Assembly (NCBI GenBank): GCA_029907055.1
Contig: JARYMO010000014.1
Location: 1-14,374 of the forward strand
Reading direction: 5' to 3'
DNA length: 14,374 bases
Source of the DNA: Syntrophomonadaceae bacterium
GTDB lineage: Bacteria; Bacillota; Syntrophomonadia; Syntrophomonadales; Syntrophothermaceae
The position numbers were made by a program, and so were the translations under genes. The notes below the pieces were generated by a model. The model had not been told where the DNA came from. It was given only the letters and a program-made list of their open reading frames with translations, and did not search any database. The first letter of the stretch is position 1. Every line of letters begins with the position of its first letter. This document shows, in pieces, positions 7,022 to 14,206 of this stretch.

Positions 7022-9631
7022 GTGAGGTCGGGCAACCATGCAAGGGGCATGAGCCGCGATACCCAGTTACCTCCCGGGGAGAGGAGTACCAGCCATTGGA
7101 ATGCCACGCTTCATTGGGCGTTCTGTGCTCCGGGTCTAACGGGGCTGGCGAGATCATGGGGCATGCTTCTTGGCTCGAGCCTATTCAGTGCCAAGCCGCA
7201 TTTTGTTTCGGTCGCCCCCGTTGCTGCGGCGGACAAGCGGGCTGAACTCCTCGCATACTCGCTTGCCTCCGTCGCTCTGCTGGTCTATTTCGTTGTTGTG
7301 GGTAGGGCGAGCAGGGCGCCAGGGGTCGCCTCGGGGTGGCTGGGACACCAGGGAAATCAATACTCGCGTCTTCGGGGCTTGTTCCTGGCGGTGGTCCTGA
7401 CGTCCAATGTGGCAATGTCTTTCGGCGCCCTCGAAAGCTTGGCGGCAGCGTCCGTGGCGAGTTTTGCGTGGCTCGGTCTCTTCCTGGCCCCGTTTCTGGA
7501 CCCGTTCGCAACCTGGCAACGATTGGCTGCTGGGGCTCAACGACTCTGCCCCTTGATGGACAGGGCCCTCCCAGTCGCGTTTGTTACGGTTTACTGCGTC
7601 ATTGTGTACCTCCTGTTTCCATTCTTTTCCGGCAGTTTGCGCTGGATGAACGAATGGCTCAACCTCCCAGAATGTACCCTGGTTTCTGGGAAGTACGTTG
7701 ACAATCTCGAATACCTCAACCAGCATCAGTTGCTCGGCACGCACAGCCGCTACGACCTGCGTAGGGACGGGCGCGGCGCGCCGGAGCCTAGCCCTGCGCA
7801 GACACTGAGGGTTCCCCTTTCGCCCGCCCTTGAATCGTTCAGTGAGCGTCACCCTCGCAAGTACTACTACGACGAGGGCCGCGGGGTATTAGTAGTAGTC
7901 GGCCGCGTGACCCCAGAAGAACATGTCGCCCTGCGCACCATGGCGAAGGACGCTACCGCCCGAAACTCGGTCGACGACTTCTGGTTCTCCAGCAATGCGG
8001 TCCAGGACGAGTGGGAGGCTCGGCAGTTGTCTTCGGAGGAGCGTCAATTCCTCTTCGACAACCGCATCGAGCTGATGTGGCAAGCTCCGGGCAACTGGAT
8101 GTGGAATTGGATGTGGCACCACCACGCCTATGTGTTGCTTCCAGTCTTCGAGTATTCTGCCGGCAAGCCCCTGCAGGAAATCAATACCCAGTACGGGTGG
8201 ATGAACGTCGTCCTCCTAGCTACCGTGCTTGAATGGTTGGGAGGAGTGACCCTTCAACGCTACCTTTGTGCGTGGTTCGGGATATATCTCTTATACTACG
8301 CGCTCTTTCTCGGGTTGACATGGATGCTGTTGGGGCGACGCCCAGCCCTTGCTGTTTCGGCGGCACTGTTGGCGTGTAGCGGGTTGAGCCTGATGGGATT
8401 CGTCGCTCTCCCCCTTTCCCCGGGCTGGAGCCCGGCCCGCCACTTCCTGGATGTCTTCGTGATATTCTTTTTCTTCCAGTACGTTCGTTACCGAAGCTGG
8501 AAGCGGCTGGCAGCCGGGCACGCCGTGGCTCTGGTAGGGCTGGCCAACGAAATGACGTTTGGGCTCGCGCTGCTGGCTGCACTTCACGTGGCAACCTTGG
8601 GGCGAGCCGTCCTCGAAAGCAAGCTGCCGAACCTCGTCGATCTCGTTGCCGTGCTCGTCTCCGCCCTGTTCGCCGGCCTGATATTGATGTTCGGAAGGGT
8701 AGGCACCAACCACCTGTTGCCTTATTACCTGCAGGGGTACATGAGTCAGCCATTGGAGCCAGCGATAATGGCGGGCCTCTTGCTGGCCGCTGCGGCGGGC
8801 TACGGCCTGCTCTGGCTAAGTCGAGGCACGACTGGATATCTGCGCCCTGTCGCGCTGCTGTTGCTCGTCTACTGCCAGGGCTTGCTGGTCTACTACGTGT
8901 GGAACACTTCGCGGTTCCACTTTCTAAGCCTCCTGCCGCTCATGGGGCTGACTATGGGCGTGCTCCTCGCCCTGACCGTGGAGGCAAATCCAGGATTTCA
9001 ACGGGTTGGGAAATTAGTGGGGTGCTCGGCACTTGCTCTCTCGACATTTGTCTTCGTTCTCGGCTTGGGAATCTACCATGGGTCAAGAGCGCAGTACGAG
9101 CGCATCTTCAGCACGCACCAAGTCCATGAGTGGAAATTCACGCGGGCGAGCATCGAGTCGACCGTGGACCCAGCCTATTTTGAGAGCGCCGTGCAGCTTC
9201 TCGTAAAGTATGCGGGGGGAGACGACGCGGTGTATATCATTTCCAAATACGACAACATCGTGCCGTTCTTGGCCGGCAAGTACAGCGCGATGCCATTTTT
9301 CGAGTTGTCTCGATTCACAATTACTGAGAGCGAAATCCAACGGAGTGCAGAGCTTATTACGCGAGCCAAGCCCCGCTTCCTGTTCGTGGATACTGACGTC
9401 ACGCGCAGCTTTCTGCCTGATGCCATCGACGCGGCAACAGAATATGTCGGATTCCTGCACGGAGAGTCAGTCGAGCGTGCACTTCGACTGAGTGCGCTGG
9501 GAGAGGTCTTCCAACGGGTGAAGTCGCAGTATGAGTTGGCCGAAGAGGGGCTCTTGCTCAGTGTGTATGTCAGGCGCGATGCTTGTTCCCCCATCCCTAT
9601 GGTGAAGGGACTGCAAAATCGGGCTCAGTAG
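7022..9631 (+). CDS. Large multi-membrane protein, GT-C-like architecture, function unknown
   Basis: This protein of up to 869 aa has about twelve membrane segments in two blocks. An N-terminal block has helices near residues 75-93, 117-135, 140-160 and 183-203. An extracytoplasmic loop of about 160 residues follows (204-365). A second block runs from about 366 to 685, and a soluble tail from 686 to the end contains VYIISKYDNIVPFLAGKY. The segment after the loop (HHHAYVLLPVFEYSAGKP and NTQYGWMN) resembles the start of GT-C sugar transferases, which often carry E-x(n)-G-x-P followed by QYG. I do not recognise the exact family; an O-antigen ligase or a polymerase is an alternative. Its position directly after rfbF supports a role in sugar polymer assembly. 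The start is uncertain: GTG 7022 has no good ribosome site, ATG 7049 has AAGGGG too close, and ATG 7163 would also leave all helices intact. Confidence 0.75.
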   Translation: MRSGNHARGMSRDTQLPPGERSTSHWNATLHWAFCAPGLTGLARSWGMLLGSSLFSAKPHFVSVAPVAAADKRAELLAYSLASVALLVYFVVVGRASRAPGVASGWLGHQGNQYSRLRGLFLAVVLTSNVAMSFGALESLAAASVASFAWLGLFLAPFLDPFATWQRLAAGAQRLCPLMDRALPVAFVTVYCVIVYLLFPFFSGSLRWMNEWLNLPECTLVSGKYVDNLEYLNQHQLLGTHSRYDLRRDGRGAPEPSPAQTLRVPLSPALESFSERHPRKYYYDEGRGVLVVVGRVTPEEHVALRTMAKDATARNSVDDFWFSSNAVQDEWEARQLSSEERQFLFDNRIELMWQAPGNWMWNWMWHHHAYVLLPVFEYSAGKPLQEINTQYGWMNVVLLATVLEWLGGVTLQRYLCAWFGIYLLYYALFLGLTWMLLGRRPALAVSAALLACSGLSLMGFVALPLSPGWSPARHFLDVFVIFFFFQYVRYRSWKRLAAGHAVALVGLANEMTFGLALLAALHVATLGRAVLESKLPNLVDLVAVLVSALFAGLILMFGRVGTNHLLPYYLQGYMSQPLEPAIMAGLLLAAAAGYGLLWLSRGTTGYLRPVALLLLVYCQGLLVYYVWNTSRFHFLSLLPLMGLTMGVLLALTVEANPGFQRVGKLVGCSALALSTFVFVLGLGIYHGSRAQYERIFSTHQVHEWKFTRASIESTVDPAYFESAVQLLVKYAGGDDAVYIISKYDNIVPFLAGKYSAMPFFELSRFTITESEIQRSAELITRAKPRFLFVDTDVTRSFLPDAIDAATEYVGFLHGESVERALRLSALGEVFQRVKSQYELAEEGLLLSVYVRRDACSPIPMVKGLQNRAQ

Positions 9632-10035
9632 CCGGTGCGGAACGAGTAGTGCTTGTGGCCCAGGTAGCTGAAGGCAACAGTGGCAGGAACGACGAAGGCC
9701 TGGGCCAGCAGGGGACTGATGTGGAAGAGGTTCACCAGGGCGGGCAGGAGTGCCAGCGCAAAGAGGGCGGAGCTTCCGTAGACCACGTAGAAGCGCAGGT
9801 ATTCCCGCAAGCAATTGCCCCGGGTGCGGAAGACCAGGAATTTGTAGCCGAGATAGGCGTTGGTGATGGCCAGGATATTTGCGACAACCGCCACCGCCAT
9901 GTAGTGCAGGGGCAGCACCATGAACAGCAACGCGAACACCCCGTAGCCGAATACCGTGTTCCACCCTCCGACCGCCAGGTAGCGGACCTTTTCGCCGTGC
10001 TGGTTAAGCATCTCTTGGAGCGGCGTGACGCTCAC
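9625..10035 (-). CDS. GtrA-like family membrane protein
   Basis: This 136-aa protein has four predicted helices (about 19-41, 44-65, 80-104 and 108-126), the size and layout of the GtrA-like family (PF04138). The N-terminal RYLAVGGWNTVFGYGVF matches the family's usual opening. The paired motifs YLGYKFLVFR (61-70) and YLGHKHYSFR (124-133) reflect the known internal repeat. GtrA-type proteins are thought to flip undecaprenyl-phosphate-linked sugars across the membrane for surface polymer decoration. The GTG start at 10035 is preceded by GGGAGG eight bases upstream on the minus strand. It is the last gene of the minus-strand cluster, and its stop overlaps the stop of the large membrane protein on the other strand by seven bases. 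Substrate is unknown. Confidence 0.9.
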   Translation of the reverse strand: MSVTPLQEMLNQHGEKVRYLAVGGWNTVFGYGVFALLFMVLPLHYMAVAVVANILAITNAYLGYKFLVFRTRGNCLREYLRFYVVYGSSALFALALLPALVNLFHISPLLAQAFVVPATVAFSYLGHKHYSFRTGY

Positions 10036-10098
10036 TCTCCTGACCTCCCACGGGCAGGCTTCCTGTCGGGTCCCCCCGTCCCAATAGAAGAAGAGGAT

Positions 10099-11034
10099 TC
10101 AGTGGTGTGTGGACCAGTCTTGCTGGGCCCTGCACCATTCAATGGTTCTCCTTATCCCTTCTTCGAACGGCACCTGGGGCTCGAAGCCGGTGTCCCGCCT
10201 GAGCGTTTCGATATCAGCGCATAAGTACATCACTTGGTTCTCACCATACTCCCTCTCGCCGATGCCGAGCGGAAGGGACGGATCGATGGCATCCCGCAGG
10301 ATGCGAACGTAGTCCAGGAGGGGCCTGGCGACGCCGCTGCCAACATTGTATATGGCCTGGTCCTTGCCGTGGAGCCCCAGCAGGAAAAGGGCCCGGGCAG
10401 CGTCGGAGCAGTAGAGGTAGTCCCAGACCTGCTCGCACCGAGTCAAGGCGGGAGCCTCCCCCTGCAGAAGCTTCCGTATGGCATACACAATCATGCCGTC
10501 ATGACTGTCGTTGGGACCGTACACGCTGAAGATCCGCGCCCAGGTGTGCGTAATCCCCACCTGCCGGCTCAACAGTGCGCTCATCCGTCCTGCGGCAAAC
10601 TTGGCGATACCGTATGCGTTTTCGGGTTTAACCGGCAGGTCGGGTGTGGCCGGACGAGTGAGTCTCCCGTATTCCGCCTGGGATCCTGCCCCCACGAACC
10701 TCGTGCAGCCGAGGGCATTGGCTGCCAATACTGCCTTCAGGGTGTGGCTGATGTCAAGACTCTGCAGACAGACTTCGTGTCGGTTGGCAATCCCGTGCCC
10801 GCCCCATCCCAGGTGAAAGAAGACGTCGGCTGTGCCCGACACGAGCGACGGAAGACGCTCGATTTGCTGAAGGTCACACTCAACGATCTCCAGTCGTTGG
10901 TTGCCACTTGGAAGTCGTGCGACCTTTCGCGATTCCGGGCGCACTACGGCCACGACACTTACATCGTGCAGAATACAGTACTCCGTCAGTGCGGTGCCAA
11001 TGATGCCTGTAGCGCCGGTGATGACAACCCTCAT
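10099..11034 (-). CDS. NAD(P)-dependent nucleotide-sugar epimerase/dehydratase/reductase (extended SDR)
   Basis: This is a cytoplasmic extended short-chain dehydrogenase of 311 aa. It opens with the cofactor-binding GATGIIG (residues 7-13), has Asp59 in ECDLQ, and the catalytic set Ser118 (GAGSQAEYG), Tyr141 and Lys145 (YGIAK). The C-terminal half shows the usual sugar-substrate features such as RIFSVYGPND and DYLYCSDAARA. Such enzymes act as 4-epimerases, 4,6-dehydratases or 4-ketoreductases on NDP-sugars, and the exact reaction cannot be read off. Next to a ThDP enzyme and rfbF, a ketoreductase acting on a branched CDP-deoxysugar (YerF-like role) is a reasonable guess. The ATG at 11034 is preferred over the TTG at 11049 because GGGAG lies eight bases before it. 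A 135-base gap separates it from the methyltransferase gene, whose stop precedes it. Confidence 0.88.
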   Translation of the reverse strand: MRVVITGATGIIGTALTEYCILHDVSVVAVVRPESRKVARLPSGNQRLEIVECDLQQIERLPSLVSGTADVFFHLGWGGHGIANRHEVCLQSLDISHTLKAVLAANALGCTRFVGAGSQAEYGRLTRPATPDLPVKPENAYGIAKFAAGRMSALLSRQVGITHTWARIFSVYGPNDSHDGMIVYAIRKLLQGEAPALTRCEQVWDYLYCSDAARALFLLGLHGKDQAIYNVGSGVARPLLDYVRILRDAIDPSLPLGIGEREYGENQVMYLCADIETLRRDTGFEPQVPFEEGIRRTIEWCRAQQDWSTHH

Positions 11035-11042
11035 CGTGTTAT

Positions 11043-11047
11043 CTCCC
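11043..11047 (-). promoter_or_regulatory. Ribosome binding site that sets the SDR start
   Basis: GGGAG on the minus strand lies eight bases before the ATG at 11034. It overlaps the alternative TTG codon at 11049, which makes that upstream start unlikely. Confidence 0.55.
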
Positions 11048-11169
11048 AATGTTTTCGCGTGGATGTTGGGCCAATCCTCTTGTCTTGAACTGGTCTACGC
11101 CACGGACGCGCGGCGGCAAATCCCCTCTGGGGCTGGCACCAGATGTCGCGGGCGTCGCCTCGGCATGAC

Positions 11170-12309
11170 CTAGGCGGGTTCCAGTCCGGTCTCTCTGAGA
11201 ACGTAAACCTGCGTGTGATCCGCTGTATTAGCCTCCCGGATGTTACGGACAATCTCGTCGGCGTAGCTGAAGGCCATGATGATGAGGATGTCCACCGGAC
11301 AAGCATTCAGCGTTGAAGGAGCCACGATCGGTATGTGGGTTGCGGGAGCGTACCTGCCTTGCTTGAAAGGCGCGGAATCCACAATATACTCTAAACGATG
11401 GGCGACACCGGACATTGAAATGAGAGCTAACGCGTGGTGTCCCGCCCCCCACGACGCGATGCGTTTATCCTCGAAACGAAGGAAGAACCCTTGCAGTTCA
11501 CGACAGAGCTGCTCACTGTTGTCGCGCAAGGAGCGTGCTCTCACCGGAGACCGTTTCCTGACCCACAGCGAAATCATGTTGTCGTGCCATACCTTTCGGC
11601 AATCGAGGGGCTCAAATCCGTTTATGCTGATCGCTGTGGATAGCGTACTTTGGGTGAAGTATGATAGATGATCAGCAATGAACTCATGGAATCCCCCGTG
11701 CTGAAGACTGTATTCGAAGTCCGGTGCCTCGACCAAACCAATCGCACCTGCCGAGAGGTTGTTGCATATGCCCCGCAATGTGGAGTTGGGATCGGGAAGA
11801 TGCTCCAGGAAGTTAAGCATGATAAATCCGTCGAAGGGGGCGCCCGGAACCACGGTATCCTCGGTTTCAATAAATCCTTGTGAGACTTCCAGGCCATCCC
11901 GCCGACACTGACGGACGGAATCCGGAGAATACTCCAAACCGTAGACATCGACGCCACAATCGCGCAGAATTCGCAGGTATTCCCCCCTTCCGCATCCCAC
12001 CTCGAGAACCTTCTTGCCTGCCAGGTTGAACTCGCGCACGAAATCCCGGAACTGCTGTCGGCGGAAGGCTTTCATCTCTTCTGAAATCCCCGTGGCCCGT
12101 ATGACTTCCCGGTAATACGGGACCGGGTCATTGCTCAACTGGACCAGTCCGCAACCCGAGCACTGGCAGACCTCGAGCAGCACTCCGTGGTCTTCAGCCA
12201 GTTCCTTGGCGGTCGGGAGGTACTGGGCAGATTTCGGCATGTTAGGCAGCCTCAGCAAGGGCTGTCCATGAAATCGAGCCCCACACACCCGGCAGCGGTC
12301 AACCGGCAT
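11170..12309 (-). CDS. Sugar C-methyltransferase-like SAM-dependent methyltransferase
   Basis: This 379-aa cytoplasmic protein has the three-part layout of the TylC3/NovU/TcaB9 sugar C-methyltransferases. An N-terminal zinc site has CRVCG (Cys6, Cys9) and CSGCG (Cys50, Cys53) (PF08421-like). A Rossmann SAM domain has motif I VLEVGCGRGEYL (101-112) and NFLEHLPD. The C-terminal domain (about 255-370, PF08484-like) has ASWGAGHHALAL and APATHIPIV. Those enzymes add a methyl group to the carbon beside the keto group of NDP-4-keto-sugars. Here the region equivalent to their catalytic Glu-His pair reads ADHLSYF (Asp213-His214), so the chemistry or substrate may differ. The start ATG 12309 follows GGGAGGTGA (12327-12319) by nine bases. 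It begins 45 bases after the ThDP gene ends. Family call firm, substrate unknown. Confidence 0.85.
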   Translation of the reverse strand: MPVDRCRVCGARFHGQPLLRLPNMPKSAQYLPTAKELAEDHGVLLEVCQCSGCGLVQLSNDPVPYYREVIRATGISEEMKAFRRQQFRDFVREFNLAGKKVLEVGCGRGEYLRILRDCGVDVYGLEYSPDSVRQCRRDGLEVSQGFIETEDTVVPGAPFDGFIMLNFLEHLPDPNSTLRGICNNLSAGAIGLVEAPDFEYSLQHGGFHEFIADHLSYFTQSTLSTAISINGFEPLDCRKVWHDNMISLWVRKRSPVRARSLRDNSEQLCRELQGFFLRFEDKRIASWGAGHHALALISMSGVAHRLEYIVDSAPFKQGRYAPATHIPIVAPSTLNACPVDILIIMAFSYADEIVRNIREANTADHTQVYVLRETGLEPA

Positions 12310-12354
12310 GGCAAGACGTCACCTCCCGAACGGGTTCGTGCCCGTGATTGATGT

Positions 12355-14136
12355 TCACGACTCGTCGAGCAGCGGGATCAGCATGTTTTCCCTGAGTTCG
12401 TCGCGGTCCAGGAACGGCCACAGGTCCTCCAGCGGCCGGGACACCATGGAGCCATCCTCTCTCTGCACTGACGACAGCCGCGGCGCGGTGGCCTGGTCTG
12501 GTGCGGTCAGCACCTCGCAGACCACCGGGCCATGGCTGGCGAGGACGTCAGCGACCTGCTGGCGCAGCTGGGAATGGTCGCTGATGGCGACGGCGCGCAG
12601 GCCGTAGGCCCGGGCAACGGCCGCGATATCGGGGAGCGTCAGCCCGCTTGACGCGTCACTGCCCACGTAGCGGCCCTCGAAGTAGCTTCGCTGTGCGGCA
12701 CGGATGGAGGCGTAGCCCTGGTTGTTCAGCACGAAGAACTTGATGGGAAGCTGTAGCCGACTGACGGTCTCCAGCTCCTGGATATTCAGCTGAAAGCCGC
12801 CGTCGCCGTTGATGCACACCGTGCGCCGCCGGCCGCTGGCCAGGCAGGCGCCGATGCTGGCCGGCAGCCCGAACCCCATGGACCCCAGGCCCTGGTTGTT
12901 GAGGACCCGCTGCCCCTTCCTGACCCTGAAGGCCTGGAAGGTAATCTCGCTGCACGCTCCCGAACTGCCGGGCACCAGCAGGTCCTGCTCGCCCAGCAGG
13001 TCGGAGAGCACGTCGACCAGCGCGTAGGTGTTGACGTAGCCGGTGTCCTCCCAGTGCGCGGCGGTGATTACAGGGTACTTGCGCTGCCACTCCTTGCAGC
13101 GGGCGAGCCACGCCCCCCACTCCTGCCTGGGTTCTCCCGCCGTCTGCTGAGCCAGGGCGCGCACGAAGGAGCGAGCATCGGCGCAGATGGGCAGCTCCAC
13201 CGGCGGCGAAAACTTCTGCAGCTCGCGTTCGTCGACGTCCACCACCACCTTCGCGGCACCCCGCGCCAGCTGTTGATGGCTGTATCCCACCTGGGCCACG
13301 TCCAGGCGGGCCCCCACGGCCACCAGGCAGTCGGCGTTCTGCAAGGCGAAGTTGGCGCCCCGCTGTCCGATCGAACCGGGGCGTCCGCAGTACAGGGGGT
13401 GGTCTTCGGGAACGAAATCGGCCGCCTTCCAGGTGGTCAGCAGGGGGATACCGAGCCGTTCGACCAGGGCGACGAACTCTTCGACGGCCCCGGCCAGGCG
13501 CAGGCCGTTTCCCGCCAGTATGACGGGCCGTTGCGAGCGCCAGAGGATCTCGATCAGGCCGCGGACCTGCCCATCCAACAGTGCGGGAGAGGGGGTGCCG
13601 GCAGCCGGGGGACCGAACCCCTCCAGGCTGTTGACGTCGACCTCCGCGGCCTGCACGTCCAGCGGGATGTCGAGCCACACCGGCCCCGGACGCCCGCTCA
13701 GGGCCATGTGAAAGGCTCTTTCCAGGTGGTAGCGGATGGCACGGGGTTCGGTCACGGTCACCGCGTACTTGGTGATGGGGCGGATGATGGACACGATGTC
13801 CACTTCCTGCATGCCCATCTGGCGCACGCCTCTCCCTGCCATCAGGTCGGGACGCTTGACCTGGCCGGAAATGACCATGCACGGAGTGGAATCAACCCAG
13901 GCCGCGGCCACCCCGGTGACGGCATTGGTCCCCCCCGGCCCAGTGGTTACCAGCGCCACCCCGACACTGTTGGTGTACTGTGCGTACGCTTCCGCCGCGA
14001 TGGCCGCGGCCTGCTCGTGCAGGCACGAGACATGCTCCAGGCTCCGGTTCCGGCCCAGCGAATCGACCAGGTGCATGCAGCCTCCGCCGGGCAGCATGAA
14101 TACATGCCGAACCCCGCGCGCGGCCAGAAAGTCCAT
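12355..14136 (-). CDS. Thiamine-diphosphate enzyme of the acetolactate synthase family (YerE-like candidate)
   Basis: This is a cytoplasmic ThDP-dependent decarboxylase/transferase of 593 aa or slightly more. The N-terminal PYR domain holds the cofactor-activating Glu41 in CLHEQAAAIAAEAYA and TTGPGGTNAVTG. The central domain has RPGSIGQRGANFALQNADC and VGARLDV, as in FAD-binding acetolactate synthases. The C-terminal PP domain has the ThDP motif GDGG (444-447) ending in NN (471-472), 24 residues after GDGG. True acetolactate synthase is possible, but placement among sugar genes suggests transfer of a two-carbon unit from pyruvate to a keto-sugar, as YerE does in yersiniose synthesis. ATG 14136 has no good ribosome site. 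The frame also reads IKLSDYV just upstream, which looks like the true N-terminus; it could begin at an ATC at 14157 or, if one C is surplus, at GTG 14167. Confidence 0.88.
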   Translation of the reverse strand: MDFLAARGVRHVFMLPGGGCMHLVDSLGRNRSLEHVSCLHEQAAAIAAEAYAQYTNSVGVALVTTGPGGTNAVTGVAAAWVDSTPCMVISGQVKRPDLMAGRGVRQMGMQEVDIVSIIRPITKYAVTVTEPRAIRYHLERAFHMALSGRPGPVWLDIPLDVQAAEVDVNSLEGFGPPAAGTPSPALLDGQVRGLIEILWRSQRPVILAGNGLRLAGAVEEFVALVERLGIPLLTTWKAADFVPEDHPLYCGRPGSIGQRGANFALQNADCLVAVGARLDVAQVGYSHQQLARGAAKVVVDVDERELQKFSPPVELPICADARSFVRALAQQTAGEPRQEWGAWLARCKEWQRKYPVITAAHWEDTGYVNTYALVDVLSDLLGEQDLLVPGSSGACSEITFQAFRVRKGQRVLNNQGLGSMGFGLPASIGACLASGRRRTVCINGDGGFQLNIQELETVSRLQLPIKFFVLNNQGYASIRAAQRSYFEGRYVGSDASSGLTLPDIAAVARAYGLRAVAISDHSQLRQQVADVLASHGPVVCEVLTAPDQATAPRLSSVQREDGSMVSRPLEDLWPFLDRDELRENMLIPLLDES

Positions 14137-14206
14137 GACGTAGTCTGAGAGCTTGATGGGTCTTCACCTGCCTTCCCTGGGTGCGCGCCGCGGCCGCGGT
14201 CAGCCT

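Noticed and set aside
10234..11088. A 284-codon plus-strand frame opposite the SDR
   Set aside because: No recognisable domain, and fully covered by the SDR, which has all its catalytic residues.
13054..14148. A 364-codon plus-strand frame opposite the thiamine enzyme
   Set aside because: It is low-complexity, rich in Gly/His/Arg/Pro, and lies wholly within a certain gene on the other strand.
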